Position numbers and translations under genes: made by a program. The notes beneath the pieces are model-generated. The model ran no database searches and was not told where the DNA came from. It worked only from the letters and a program-made list of their open reading frames with translations. 64,000 nucleotides of DNA, from positions 182,482-246,481 of the forward strand of contig NZ_KB898707.1 in NCBI RefSeq assembly GCF_000377745.1, written 5' to 3'. Source of the stretch: Gilvimarinus chinensis DSM 19667. GTDB lineage: Bacteria > Pseudomonadota > Gammaproteobacteria > Pseudomonadales > Cellvibrionaceae. The first letter of the stretch is position 1. Each line of letters begins with the position of its first letter. This document shows, in pieces, positions 53,825-63,152 of this stretch.

Positions 53825-54546
53825 TCATCCGTGTTTTCGCGATATTGGTGCTTTTGGGAACGGCCTGCCTCTGTCAGGCAGCGCAGACCGAGATCAACGA
53901 TACCCAGCGTACCGACAGCCTCACCGGCCGCACTCAGGCTGTAAAGCCCTGGCTGCGCTGGGGGTTAACGGAGTTCGAGTGGGCAACCTACCAGGACATC
54001 ATGCAGGGGCCACGCGGCACCTGGACACCCAATATCAGCCCGGTGTCAGCCCTCGGCCTAAATGCTCAATCTGAGTTAGAGCGGACTCGATACGCCAAAA
54101 TCGCCGCCAGGCAGGACTGGCAGCGATTGATGAATGAGCGTGCCTGGCACCTCGCATATAAGTCCGCCAAAGAAGAGTATTTCGGTCAACAGATCGCGAT
54201 GATTGATGTTGAATCGGCGTCGATTTCGAACATTACGGCCAATTCAAAGCTCGTGATGTTTACCGATGAAAACTGTATCCAGGTATGCCAGAAGACGCTG
54301 GAATCGGTCATTCAGAATAAAGCCAGTCTCGATATTTACTTTATCGGCAAGATTGAGCGTGAGGACATCATTCAATGGGCAGCCACCCATGCGATTCCGC
54401 CGGAGCTCGTGAATGATGCCGGTAAGATCACACTCAATATTGACCGTGGCCTCTTTCAAGCCATGTCGCCCAACAGCGGCGATCTGCCTCAGATTTATGT
54501 TCGCGACCCTCGCATGGACGGCGAGCTTATGGAGGTCGAGTTTTGA
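53821..54546 (+). CDS. ICE protein, PFL_4693 family (TIGR03759-like)
   Basis: 241 residues, signal peptide (about 1-20, CLCQAAQ). KPWLRWGLTEFEWATYQDIMQGPRGTWTP is the family hallmark (W-L-T-x-x-E-W-x-x-Y). The second half resembles a thioredoxin-like fold (KLVMFTDENCIQVCQKTLE) with C-x4-C. Periplasmic component of the G-type T4SS. The start overlaps the previous stop (ATGA). Confidence 0.8.
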   Translation: MIIRVFAILVLLGTACLCQAAQTEINDTQRTDSLTGRTQAVKPWLRWGLTEFEWATYQDIMQGPRGTWTPNISPVSALGLNAQSELERTRYAKIAARQDWQRLMNERAWHLAYKSAKEEYFGQQIAMIDVESASISNITANSKLVMFTDENCIQVCQKTLESVIQNKASLDIYFIGKIEREDIIQWAATHAIPPELVNDAGKITLNIDRGLFQAMSPNSGDLPQIYVRDPRMDGELMEVEF

Positions 54547-55073
54547 AATCGATCATCCTGATTATTTCGATCATGCTCAGCTGCCAGGCCTTGGCGGCAG
54601 AGAAGACTGTCCCAGAACCGTACTTGGTTGCGGCGAAGCACGCTAATGTCCCAGCGGAACTCTTGTATGCCATCTGTCTCCAGGAGAGTGGCTACAGTCA
54701 GTCAGGCGCCTACCACCCTTGGCCGTGGACACTCAACCTCGGTGGCCGTGGCGCCTACTTCGCGGACGCTCAGCAGGCGGCCAAAGCACTGTCCGAGTTT
54801 CTGTCCCAGAATCGTTGCAACGTGGACATCGGGCTGTGTCAGATCCACTGGTGTGCCCATGCCCATATGATCAATGATCCATACCTCATCATAAACCCCT
54901 ACGCCAACATTCAGTATGCGGCAGCCTTACTGCGTTCTGAATACGAACGCTCGGGCGACTGGGTGACCGCCGCCGGTCGCTACCATGCACCCAATAATCC
55001 CCGACTTGCAGCGTCGTATCGTGCTCAGGTTCTCTCTAAATGGCAGCCTCTCATCGCAGGGGGTGTCAAATGA
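54543..55073 (+). CDS. Lytic transglycosylase (SLT, VirB1-like)
   Basis: 176 residues; TTG start overlapping the previous stop, supported by GGAGG 7 nt upstream. Signal peptide about 1-19. SLT domain with catalytic Glu in LYAICLQESGYSQSG, then GLCQIHW and NIQYAAALL. It cuts peptidoglycan locally so that the secretion channel can assemble. Coupled (ATGA) to the next gene. Confidence 0.9.
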   Translation: MKSIILIISIMLSCQALAAEKTVPEPYLVAAKHANVPAELLYAICLQESGYSQSGAYHPWPWTLNLGGRGAYFADAQQAAKALSEFLSQNRCNVDIGLCQIHWCAHAHMINDPYLIINPYANIQYAAALLRSEYERSGDWVTAAGRYHAPNNPRLAASYRAQVLSKWQPLIAGGVK

Positions 55074-55555
55074 AACGTATCGCCACTCTACTGATTGCGC
55101 TGCTCTGTCAGGAGACCTTAGGTCAATCCCCCGAAACCATTGCGGATTTCGGTGGTAATCCATTCCTGAAAACACCTGAAATCAAACTGACACCTCCACG
55201 CCGAGATGCATACCTAAATGATCATTTTCCGGTTCATACACCCAGTATGAGTCCGGGCAGGATTCGTGGTGGTGATCTGCCATTACCTCATGAAACGGCA
55301 AAGCTGCATCCCTCGTTCTTTGTGATGGGGTACGACAACTACTCGGTTCAATGGGTCAGTGCCCACAAACAAAAACTGGTGGAGGCCTCCGCCAAGGGCT
55401 TTGTCGTTAATGTGGAATCCGCCGCACAACTGCAGCAGCTGCGTTCCATTCTCAAGCCACTGACTCTTATCGCCGCACCAGGCTCCAGCTTTACCGAGCT
55501 CTGGGGCGTTCAACATTACCCTTTCTTTGTTCATCAGGGAGTCCTAACACAATGA
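55070..55555 (+). CDS. ICE protein, PFL_4695 family (TIGR03765-like)
   Basis: 161 residues from ATG 55070 (the frame could extend to 55040 but without a ribosome site). Signal peptide MKRIATLLIALLCQETLGQ. Conserved end SSFTELWGVQHYPFFVHQG and MSPGRIRGGDLP. Periplasmic protein of the transfer region, function unknown; next to the lytic transglycosylase in all such elements I recall. Confidence 0.8.
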   Translation: MKRIATLLIALLCQETLGQSPETIADFGGNPFLKTPEIKLTPPRRDAYLNDHFPVHTPSMSPGRIRGGDLPLPHETAKLHPSFFVMGYDNYSVQWVSAHKQKLVEASAKGFVVNVESAAQLQQLRSILKPLTLIAAPGSSFTELWGVQHYPFFVHQGVLTQ

Positions 55556-55908
55556 AATACCTGGTTCTGACGCTGTTGCTATTGATATCCGGCGCAACGA
55601 GTGCGGGCGTCGATCATGTGACTGATCAGGAACGCTTAGCCCTGGAGAAAGTGCTGGTGTATCTGAAAGATGCCCAAGGTCTTGTTTCAAAAGCCAACTC
55701 GGTCAGCGCGATCGACACTCGGTTTCCTCTCAATTATCAGGCGCTGAATACGGATCTTGCCGAGATTCGCGATGCATTGGAGCGCCACCTACGGGCACCT
55801 TCTCGTTCACCACGCAAGGTGAAGAATCTCGACAGTGATTATCTTCCGCGGGAAGGTTCCGAGGCGGCTATCGAGCAAGATCAGATCATCGGTGTGTTTG
55901 TTGAGTAG
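55552..55908 (+). CDS. RAQPRD-family ICE protein (TIGR01690-like)
   Basis: 118 residues, signal peptide (GATSAGVDH, about 18). Conserved block RFPLNYQALNTDLAEIRDALERHL; the naming motif RAQPRD appears degenerate as RAPSRSPR. Small periplasmic protein of unknown role; coupled to the previous gene by ATGA, 5 nt before the next. Confidence 0.75.
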   Translation: MKYLVLTLLLLISGATSAGVDHVTDQERLALEKVLVYLKDAQGLVSKANSVSAIDTRFPLNYQALNTDLAEIRDALERHLRAPSRSPRKVKNLDSDYLPREGSEAAIEQDQIIGVFVE

Positions 55909-55913
55909 GCGCC

Positions 55914-56144
55914 ATGCTGGATAAATTTCAAGCCATCTCGGGCTTAGAGCCACTGTACGCCTACATGACGTTTGCCATCATTTTTGGTGGCTTGTTGGCG
56001 CTTCTGATTTGGATGGCTTTGGTGGCGGGCTGGCAACGTCGTCAAAAAGGCGAGATGGAAGAAGGCGATGTTCTGAACCTTCTTATCCGATTTTTTGTGC
56101 TGTTTTTCTTTTTTATCTGGCTCATAACGCCAGCAATTTCATGA
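55914..56144 (+). CDS. Small membrane protein, PFL_4701 family (DUF3262)
   Basis: 76 residues with two membrane segments (about 15-39 and 53-73). Likely pilus/TrbC-region component next to the prepilin-like gene. Matches DUF3262 by size, topology and position. Confidence 0.75.
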   Translation: MLDKFQAISGLEPLYAYMTFAIIFGGLLALLIWMALVAGWQRRQKGEMEEGDVLNLLIRFFVLFFFFIWLITPAIS

Positions 56145-56154
56145 GGGTATCAAC

Positions 56155-56541
56155 ATGCAAAACACATTTCTGAATTATCAATCATTCAAACAGTGGATGC
56201 GATTAGGAGTCATGGTCGCGTTTACGTTGCTATTGCCGTCCTTGTCCTTTGCTGATGCGCCTTCTTTGCCTGGCTTGGAAATGGATGGCGTTAATACTGA
56301 CAGTGGTAACCCCCTCGATGTGCTGCTCAACATTTTTAAATACGTGGCCGCCGTTGTGATCTGGATTGCGGTTGCTTATCTGGGTGTGAAAGTTCTCCTC
56401 GAAGCCCTCAAAGATATTCGCGATGCCAAAGACGGCGACACCAAATGGGTATCGGCCGGTAAATCGATTGCGGGCGGTGTCATGTTCTTTCTTGTGGCGT
56501 TGGCTATTGCCATCTGGATTACCAACCAGTTCTTCAGCTAA
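56155..56541 (+). CDS. Prepilin-like protein, PFL_4702 family (DUF2976)
   Basis: 128 residues: N-terminal signal (about 15-33, ending LSFADAP), two membrane segments (about 58-82 and 100-125). The layout (signal, short periplasmic loop, two helices) is that of VirB2/TrbC pilins. Probably the conjugative pilus subunit. Neighbours on both sides are small membrane proteins of the same set. Confidence 0.8.
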   Translation: MQNTFLNYQSFKQWMRLGVMVAFTLLLPSLSFADAPSLPGLEMDGVNTDSGNPLDVLLNIFKYVAAVVIWIAVAYLGVKVLLEALKDIRDAKDGDTKWVSAGKSIAGGVMFFLVALAIAIWITNQFFS

Positions 56542-56550
56542 GGGGATACC

Positions 56551-56919
56551 GTGGAGCACTCAGAAATTCAGTTGGCTGATGATCTCACCGATGAACCCGT
56601 GGTGTTTATGGGCTGCACCGGCAGTGAGATTTCCGTAGTCGCTGTGGCCTGTGGCGCAATTTCACTGCTCACGGCAGTGATCGTCTTTATCGTGCTTTTC
56701 GGTGTGTCATCCAGTTTAGCCATTCTTGCGGGAGCGGTGATTCTTATGGGAGGCACCATAGCATTATCGGTTTTTGTGCTTCGTAAGTTAATGACCAACA
56801 AAGAAGAGCGTGGCGACAACTATTACAAAGAGGTCCTTCAGTTGATGCTCAGTGAGTGGGGTATTGGGGATCGAATATTCAACAAAACCGAAAGGTTTCA
56901 GCGGGGGCGAAGCTTATGA
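56551..56919 (+). CDS. DUF3487 membrane protein (TIGR03750-like)
   Basis: 122 residues from GTG 56551 (AGGGGA upstream). Two membrane segments (about 28-50 and 55-76), cytoplasmic tail RKLMTNKEERGDNYYKEVLQLML. VirB3-like in position and topology. Overlaps the next start by 4 nt. Confidence 0.75.
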   Translation: MEHSEIQLADDLTDEPVVFMGCTGSEISVVAVACGAISLLTAVIVFIVLFGVSSSLAILAGAVILMGGTIALSVFVLRKLMTNKEERGDNYYKEVLQLMLSEWGIGDRIFNKTERFQRGRSL

Positions 56920-57530
56920 GCCGTATCCGAAACGCGCTGACCGCGCGTGAGCGATTAAATTGGTATCTGGCCATTGGGTTGGTGTTTCTCGGGCTGCTGT
57001 TAACGCACGCGCATTATCGTCTTGCCAATGTTCAGCAGGACTTTCGTATGCACGTTCCGCCAGACCTATCAGAGGGCGCGGTGTTGCGCCCTAACATGCC
57101 CGAGCAAGCCAACGTGTACATGTACACCCTCTATATCTGGAAGCAGATTAACGAGTGGCTTGAGAGTGGCCTGGCCGACTACGACAGCAACGTCGATGAA
57201 ATGAAATGTTATGTATCGGCCGACATGTACAAATGGTTGAAAGACGATGTGAAAAAGCGTCGCACCAATGGTGAGCTATCGCGCACGCGCAGTATTTCTC
57301 CTGCAACGTTTTATACCAAGGAACACGTTAAAGCCTTGGGTAACGGCACCTGGTACGTCTGGCTGGATCTTGCCTTGGTCGAGCGCGTTGTCGGGGAGGA
57401 AGTGAAAAATGTCGTGATGCGCTATCCCTTGTACGCCTACCGCGACTCACGCTCGTGCAACGAATTTGGCGTTGCCATCGGTGGATTTTTCAATGACCCG
57501 GCGCGCATTGGTGTGGGAGGTGAGTTGTGA
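56916..57530 (+). CDS. VirB8-like ICE protein, PFL_4703 family (DUF2895)
   Basis: 204 residues from ATG 56916 (overlaps the previous stop; an upstream start at 56856 is inside the neighbour). One membrane segment (about 19-38), then a periplasmic domain with VYMYTLYIWKQINEW and RSISPATFYTKEHV. Core T4SS component linking inner-membrane and outer-membrane parts. Ends in GTGA shared with the next gene. Confidence 0.8.
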   Translation: MSRIRNALTARERLNWYLAIGLVFLGLLLTHAHYRLANVQQDFRMHVPPDLSEGAVLRPNMPEQANVYMYTLYIWKQINEWLESGLADYDSNVDEMKCYVSADMYKWLKDDVKKRRTNGELSRTRSISPATFYTKEHVKALGNGTWYVWLDLALVERVVGEEVKNVVMRYPLYAYRDSRSCNEFGVAIGGFFNDPARIGVGGEL

Positions 57531-58312
57531 CCCGTATCTTGTTGACCTTCGCACTTCTGTGCTTGTCGGTGGTTACTTGGTCTGACACTCGCTTGGTGTA
57601 TTCCGGTCACCCGGTGACTATCACGCTCCCGGTTGGTGAAGAGATCCGTGTCTTATTTCCAGAGCCTGTGAGTATCGACATACCCTCTGAACTTCTCAAA
57701 AACCTGGAGGCGACTCAGGCCAATCCTTCTGTCGCCTACTTTAAAGCGCTGGAGACAGCGACTCCTGGACGTCTGATTGTGCAGAGCGAGAATCAGGAGC
57801 GTGTGTATCTCATCGATATGGAGGCCGCTGAAGACGCGCCGGCGGCAGACTACGTGATTGAGAATCCGTCCTTAGTGGCCAAGTCCACACAAACCGACAG
57901 CGAGCCGGCCGGGCTCGAAAATCCGTTTCAGATCGAGCTCACACGCTACGCCGCGCAATCGCTGTACGGTCCGGTGCGACTGGCACCTCATAACCGTGCA
58001 ATCAAACAGGTTCCGGTGCCTGCGCAGCAAGTGGCCGATCTTATCCGTAGCCGCAATGGTGAATCTTTTTACTATCGCCCGGTCGCTGCCTGGCGTGGAT
58101 GGAGTCATTACTTAACTGCCGTAGAGGTGATTAATCGATCCCCGTTAAAGGTCTCCCTGGATCCTCGCCTGGTACGCGGCGAATTTGACTCCATCGCCTT
58201 TCAGCACAACTGGCTTGGCCCTAAGGGCACCCTGGAGGATCGCACCACGGTCTACCTGATCAGCGATAACCCGCTGCCTCAGGCAGTAGGAGGTCTGTCT
58301 TATGGCCAATAA
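57527..58312 (+). CDS. VirB9-like ICE protein, PFL_4704 family (DUF3438)
   Basis: 261 residues, GTG start overlapping the previous stop. Signal peptide about 1-19 (SVVTWSDTR). Beta-rich periplasmic protein with RYAAQSLYGPVRLAP and HNWLGPKGTLEDRTTVYLI, the family hallmark near the end. Outer-membrane core complex component. Overlaps the next gene by 11 nt. Confidence 0.8.
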   Translation: MTRILLTFALLCLSVVTWSDTRLVYSGHPVTITLPVGEEIRVLFPEPVSIDIPSELLKNLEATQANPSVAYFKALETATPGRLIVQSENQERVYLIDMEAAEDAPAADYVIENPSLVAKSTQTDSEPAGLENPFQIELTRYAAQSLYGPVRLAPHNRAIKQVPVPAQQVADLIRSRNGESFYYRPVAAWRGWSHYLTAVEVINRSPLKVSLDPRLVRGEFDSIAFQHNWLGPKGTLEDRTTVYLISDNPLPQAVGGLSYGQ

Positions 58313-59714
58313 AGTTCGCACCAACCGCATGCCCTGGATGATCGCGGCTATCCTGCTGGTGGTTGTTATCGTGGTCGCGATCAACACCCAAACAAGCTCA
58401 CCATCGGTGCCGGCGGGATCCAGGGCACCGGATGCGCCGGCGACGCCGACCATTACTGATACAGCTTCTGGCGATACAACCGAAGAGACGCTGCGTACTG
58501 TACAGGCGCAATACGGGGATCTTCGCCGGGAGCTTAAGCAGCGTGATGATCAAATCGCGACACTCAAGAAGACGGTAACGGATATGTCCACGGATAAGGG
58601 TGAAGAGATTAATTCAGCCCTTTCCGATCAGTTGTCCCAGCTGGAGCAGAAGGTCAACAGCCTGAAGGTCGGCAACTTCTCTATGGACAACCAAGGTGCC
58701 GTGCTTAAAAACTTTGGGTTCAACACTCCAGGTTTCGCGAGTGGTTCTGAGGATCCGGTCGATTACAAGATCAATGGCGAAAGTTTTGCCTTCGGCAATA
58801 CCTCGCCAACTTACGAGCAAACCACCTCGGTAGAAGGTCGACCTTCTTACCGTCGCTTAAAACCGTTAAGCACGGGTTCCGAAGCCCCAAGGCCTTCGCA
58901 ATCACTGGCCCCCACCGACAGTGACAGTTCACTTCCCCAGCTCAGTAATCCCATGAGCAGCGGTGAGCCCGTGTACACGATTCCGGCCAGAGCGACCTTG
59001 TTTGACGCCACGTCCATGACCGCCTTGATCGGCCGTGTGCCCATCGGTGGGCAGGTCCAAGACCCGTTCCCGGTGAAGCTCATTGTGGGCTCGGACAACA
59101 TGGCCGCAAACGGCCATCAGATCCCCGGCCTTGATGGTGTGATTTTCGATGGCGTTGCCCGTGGTGACTGGTCGCTGTCGTGTGTATCGGTCGAGCTGAC
59201 CGGGGCTACCTATGTGTTTGACGACGGCACGATCAATCACATGCCGCCCGATAAGACGGTAAGTGCCGACGCTCTCGGAGCCAGCTTTGGTGAAGGCCAG
59301 AGCGGTAAGAACATCGGCTATATCTCCGACCGTCAGGGCGTACCCTGCATCGCCGGCAAGCGCATCACCGACGCTTATAAGCAGGCGTCCCTCATGACAA
59401 TACTGGGTGCTGCCCAAGGCTACTCCAAGTATCGCGCTGACTCATTGCGCACCACCGGTGTGGATGGCGGCACCGTCATCTCCAGTGTCACCGGTGATCG
59501 CGGCGAATACGGCGAGTGGGGTTTGGCCGCATCCGGTCTGGATAAAACCATCGATATTTTTGAGGAGCGTTTTCAGGACACCTTTGACGCCATCTATGTA
59601 GCACCTGGTCAAGAGGTGGCCATTCACGTTGCTCGCGATCTGCACATCAATCACAACAAAAACGCTCGGAGGGTGAGCTATGAATCCCTGGATTCTCCGA
59701 ACAGCTTTAATTAG
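58302..59714 (+). CDS. VirB10/TraB-like ICE protein, PFL_4705 family (TIGR03752-like)
   Basis: 470 residues: short cytoplasmic start, membrane segment (about 11-28, MIAAILLVVVIVVAI), a coiled coil (about 60-125), then a TrbI-type beta-barrel domain (about 220-440) with VYTIPARATLFDATSMTALIGRVP and PVKLIVGSDNMAANGHQIPG. Spans both membranes and gates the channel. Overlaps the following lipoprotein gene by 35 nt. Confidence 0.85.
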   Translation: MANKVRTNRMPWMIAAILLVVVIVVAINTQTSSPSVPAGSRAPDAPATPTITDTASGDTTEETLRTVQAQYGDLRRELKQRDDQIATLKKTVTDMSTDKGEEINSALSDQLSQLEQKVNSLKVGNFSMDNQGAVLKNFGFNTPGFASGSEDPVDYKINGESFAFGNTSPTYEQTTSVEGRPSYRRLKPLSTGSEAPRPSQSLAPTDSDSSLPQLSNPMSSGEPVYTIPARATLFDATSMTALIGRVPIGGQVQDPFPVKLIVGSDNMAANGHQIPGLDGVIFDGVARGDWSLSCVSVELTGATYVFDDGTINHMPPDKTVSADALGASFGEGQSGKNIGYISDRQGVPCIAGKRITDAYKQASLMTILGAAQGYSKYRADSLRTTGVDGGTVISSVTGDRGEYGEWGLAASGLDKTIDIFEERFQDTFDAIYVAPGQEVAIHVARDLHINHNKNARRVSYESLDSPNSFN

Positions 59715-60096
59715 TGGGTTAATGGCTGTGCTGTCAGCCTGTTCGACCATTCCAGAGCCGGAAGACGACGGGCTGGATATGCGCGAAGTCTATGACCAGA
59801 AAGTCGGTGGTGGCTCTGCTCAATCACTGCCGCGAGTCGTGGGTGGTCGCGATCTGGTAGAGCCTGACCCGGACTACACCGCGTACACCCGTCAGGTTCA
59901 GAATGAAACTGACAACCTGTTTCCGGCACTTCCTAATCCAACGCTGTATCTGTACGTGCGTCCTCGCACTGTCGGGACTGACGGGCTGCCCGTGCCTGGC
60001 TATACCGTACCCTTCAAGCTGTGGCCACGGGATATTTACGGTATGCCCGGAGAGGCGCCCACTGCCAACCACAACCTTGGCGGAGGTGCCCCATGA
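59680..60096 (+). CDS. Conjugative transfer lipoprotein (VirB7-like, TIGR03751)
   Basis: 138 residues; lipobox LSAC with Cys at about 21. PTLYLYVRPRTVGTDGLPVPGYTVPF is the conserved segment. Likely stabilises the outer-membrane ring with the VirB9- and VirB10-like proteins. The start lies inside the end of the preceding gene. Confidence 0.85.
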   Translation: MNPWILRTALISGLMAVLSACSTIPEPEDDGLDMREVYDQKVGGGSAQSLPRVVGGRDLVEPDPDYTAYTRQVQNETDNLFPALPNPTLYLYVRPRTVGTDGLPVPGYTVPFKLWPRDIYGMPGEAPTANHNLGGGAP

Positions 60097-62918
60097 GTGC
60101 CAGCGCCTACGATATCCTTAAGCAGCTGTTCCTGGATGGCTCCCCATTCGGTAAGAAAACGGCCACCGATGCCGACCTTGAGGGCGGCTACCGCGACAAA
60201 GCGAGCATTAGTGATTTGTTGCCGTGGCTGGGTATTGTCGGTGATGACAATGCTGTGCTGCTGGAGGATGGTTACAGCGTTGCCGGTGTTATTGAGATTA
60301 AGCCGATCAGCACCGAAGCGCGCTCCATGGATTACATGATCTCCCAGCGCGATGCGATCCAGCGTGTCCTGACACAGAGCTTCCCCGGTACCGATCGCAG
60401 CCCTTGGATCTGCCAGGTATTTGCGTTCCCGGATAAAGCGGAATTCAAACACTTGCCAGATCGGGTGCGCGACTACGCTCATAGTCGCCAGGCGAAACAA
60501 GTGGGTGACGTCCACCCCTATACCGATTGGTTCGTGGATAACGTCTTTCGGCCCCACGTTGAGGACATGAGAGCGCCTGAAGGCCTGTTCATTGATTCCT
60601 CCAGTGGCAATGAGCTGCCTTGGGGCGGGAACTATCGCCGGGTGTATATGGTGGTTTATCGGCGTTTAAGCCGCGGCATCAAATTGCGCCGCAATATGAA
60701 TCCGCTCCAGGAGCTGAACACCACCCTCAAGAAATTATCGATGAACCTGCAGGTCGCCGGTATCAAATCGACTCGCCTCAAAGGGGAGACGATTCGGAAC
60801 TGGCTCTTCCGTTGGTTCCGACCTGCACCTCAACAAACCGGTGGTGATACTGAGGCATTATTGGAATCCAACCGGTATGCCTCCTCGGATGATGTGGGCG
60901 AGGATGAACTGGCCACACCGTTCGATTACTCGCTGGCTGATGATGTGGTATCGCCCGATGCCAGATCGGATAAGAAAACCGGTAATTGGTACTTCGACGG
61001 ACTCCCACACACCGTCCTTCAGGTAGAGCGATTATCGCATCGTCCTGAAATTGGTGTGCTGAGCGCGGAGCGCCAAGTCAGTGACAGCACCATCTGTGTA
61101 CTGGACCAACTTCCCAGCTCTTCAATTGTGATTATCACATTCGTGATGCCAACACGCAGCGCGATCAAAAAGCATCTGGATATCATGGAAAAGCGCTCAA
61201 AGGCGCAAACCGAGGAAGCGGCGGCCGCAAGGCGTGCGATCGAGCACGGCCGCGAGCAGCTGCAGTCAGGCAATCTCATTCTCCCGGTGTCGATCGCCAT
61301 TGCGCTACGCGCGGATGACGATATCGAACTGGAACATCAAATGGATGAAGTCACCAGCTGGTTGGGTAACAACAGTCTGGAGCTCATCGCCGGTGATGAC
61401 GATGTCTACCGCTTGGATTCTTACCTGCGGTTCATACCGATGGGTTATGACCACCGCTTGGATCACATCAAGCGGCGCAACCGTTTTATGTACGCCCAGC
61501 ACCTGGCAAACATCCTGCCGTTCTATGGCCGTGAAACAGGTACAGGTAATCCTTGCCTGCTGTTCTCAAACCGCGGTGGAGAACCCTTTATGGTGGATCC
61601 GCTTAACTTGAACGATCGTGCCCGAAACGCGCACTTGTTTTTGTATGGGCCCACCGGTGCAGGTAAGTCCGCCTCCCTGGTCTATCTGCAGATGATCATT
61701 ATGGCCATCTACCGGCCACGGTTTGTGGTCATGGAAGCGGGTAATAGTTTTGGTTTACTCGCAGAGCTGTTCAAACAGCAAGGTTTAAGCACCGTCGACA
61801 TCACACTTTCTCCGGGTGTTGCACCCTCGCTGGCGCCTTTCCAGGCCGCGCTGGAATTGGTGGATGCCAATGGCAGCATCATCAAGGCCGAAGACCTGAT
61901 AGCGGTAGACGCGGACTTGGAGGAAGACGCCGACGACATTGAAGAGGAGCCTACCGAAAAGGTCGAGCGTGACCTTCTTGGTGAATTGCTCATCATCGCT
62001 CAGATCATGGTCACCGGCTGTATTGAATCCGAAGAGCGTAAGTTCAGCCGGCAAGATGGTGCCCTCCTGAAGGAGGCCATATTGGCTGCGGCCGTCGAGT
62101 GTCGGAAATCCGGCCGCGAGTATCTATTGACTGAGGACGTTATTCGGGCTCTGGATGCCACCAAAGAGAATCGGCAGGAAAAGCGCGGTCGCATCGAGGA
62201 GATGGTCGACTCCATGAAGCTTTTCACCGATGGGTTCGCGGGTGAGCTGTTTAACCGTAAAGGTGATGAGCTTCCTGACGCTGACTATATCCGTATTGAT
62301 CTCGGCATCCTCGCCAGCGGCAATGACACCAAAGACAAGCTCTCCGTCGCTTACATCTCCATTATGAATCAAATCATCGCCAGGGCAAAACGCACCAAAG
62401 ACGACGGTCGCGACACCATCGCTCTGACCGATGAGGCCCATGTAATCACGACCGAACGCTTACTAGCAAAATACCTGGTAACCCTGGCAAAGCTCTTGGG
62501 TCGGCGCGCCGGCGTTTGGCTCTGGATGGCCACCCAGAACATGGAAGATTTTCCCGACGAAGCGGAAAAGATTCTATCCATGTTTGAGTGGTGGTTAGTG
62601 CTTTTTGTGAATGCCAAAGAGCTCAAGGAAATCGAGAAATTCAAAACCTTCACATCCGATGAGCGCGACATGCTGCTCAACACTAAAAAAGTTCAGAAAA
62701 AGTACACGGAGGGTGTTGTTCTTGGCGACACCATGAAAGGTCTATTTCGCAATGTGCCGCCCGCGCCGTGCCTGCTGCTCGCTGGCACTGAAAAAGAAGA
62801 GAAGCGAGAGCGCCGGCTTGTCATGGATGAGTTTGGCTGCACTGAGGTGGAAGCGGCGTTCAAGCTAGCTGACAAGCTTCGTGAAGCCAGAAGGCAATCC
62901 GTATTAGAGCATCGATAA
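60093..62918 (+). CDS. traC: VirB4/TraC-like transfer ATPase, PFL_4706 family
   Basis: 941 residues from ATG 60093 (GGAGG 6 nt upstream, overlapping the previous stop). N-terminal TraC domain, then the motor with Walker A GPTGAGKSA (about 519-527), Walker B IALTDEAHVI and motif ATQNMEDFP. An acidic insertion (EEDADDIEEEPTEKVE) lies in the motor. Energises pilus assembly and DNA transfer. It is the largest gene of the operon and intact. Confidence 0.93.
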   Translation: MSASAYDILKQLFLDGSPFGKKTATDADLEGGYRDKASISDLLPWLGIVGDDNAVLLEDGYSVAGVIEIKPISTEARSMDYMISQRDAIQRVLTQSFPGTDRSPWICQVFAFPDKAEFKHLPDRVRDYAHSRQAKQVGDVHPYTDWFVDNVFRPHVEDMRAPEGLFIDSSSGNELPWGGNYRRVYMVVYRRLSRGIKLRRNMNPLQELNTTLKKLSMNLQVAGIKSTRLKGETIRNWLFRWFRPAPQQTGGDTEALLESNRYASSDDVGEDELATPFDYSLADDVVSPDARSDKKTGNWYFDGLPHTVLQVERLSHRPEIGVLSAERQVSDSTICVLDQLPSSSIVIITFVMPTRSAIKKHLDIMEKRSKAQTEEAAAARRAIEHGREQLQSGNLILPVSIAIALRADDDIELEHQMDEVTSWLGNNSLELIAGDDDVYRLDSYLRFIPMGYDHRLDHIKRRNRFMYAQHLANILPFYGRETGTGNPCLLFSNRGGEPFMVDPLNLNDRARNAHLFLYGPTGAGKSASLVYLQMIIMAIYRPRFVVMEAGNSFGLLAELFKQQGLSTVDITLSPGVAPSLAPFQAALELVDANGSIIKAEDLIAVDADLEEDADDIEEEPTEKVERDLLGELLIIAQIMVTGCIESEERKFSRQDGALLKEAILAAAVECRKSGREYLLTEDVIRALDATKENRQEKRGRIEEMVDSMKLFTDGFAGELFNRKGDELPDADYIRIDLGILASGNDTKDKLSVAYISIMNQIIARAKRTKDDGRDTIALTDEAHVITTERLLAKYLVTLAKLLGRRAGVWLWMATQNMEDFPDEAEKILSMFEWWLVLFVNAKELKEIEKFKTFTSDERDMLLNTKKVQKKYTEGVVLGDTMKGLFRNVPPAPCLLLAGTEKEEKRERRLVMDEFGCTEVEAAFKLADKLREARRQSVLEHR

Positions 62919-62943
62919 AGCTACGTATTTTTGGGGCAGATTA

Positions 62944-63141
62944 ATGGCAATTACCGTTGCATTCAAAGAAACCGAACTTGGCATGCGTCCGTGTCATCCG
63001 AGCAATATTTGTCGAGGCGATATTTTTTATCTTGTCGAAGATGGAATAAAGAGGCCGCTTCGAAAGGCAACAGGCAATGCTCAAGAGGTGCCGGGTACCT
63101 ATCGAGCAAAATGGGACATTCCGAGCATTGAAGCAAAATAA
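62944..63141 (+). CDS. Small hypothetical ICE protein
   Basis: 65 residues, no family recognised, no membrane segment or signal. Features RPCHPSNICRGDIFYLVEDG with two Cys. It sits 25 nt after traC in place of any conserved transfer gene I know, and 11 nt before a relaxase-domain homologue, so it is probably accessory cargo co-transcribed with it. Confidence 0.5.
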   Translation: MAITVAFKETELGMRPCHPSNICRGDIFYLVEDGIKRPLRKATGNAQEVPGTYRAKWDIPSIEAK

Positions 63142-63152
63142 GGAGGTTTGCT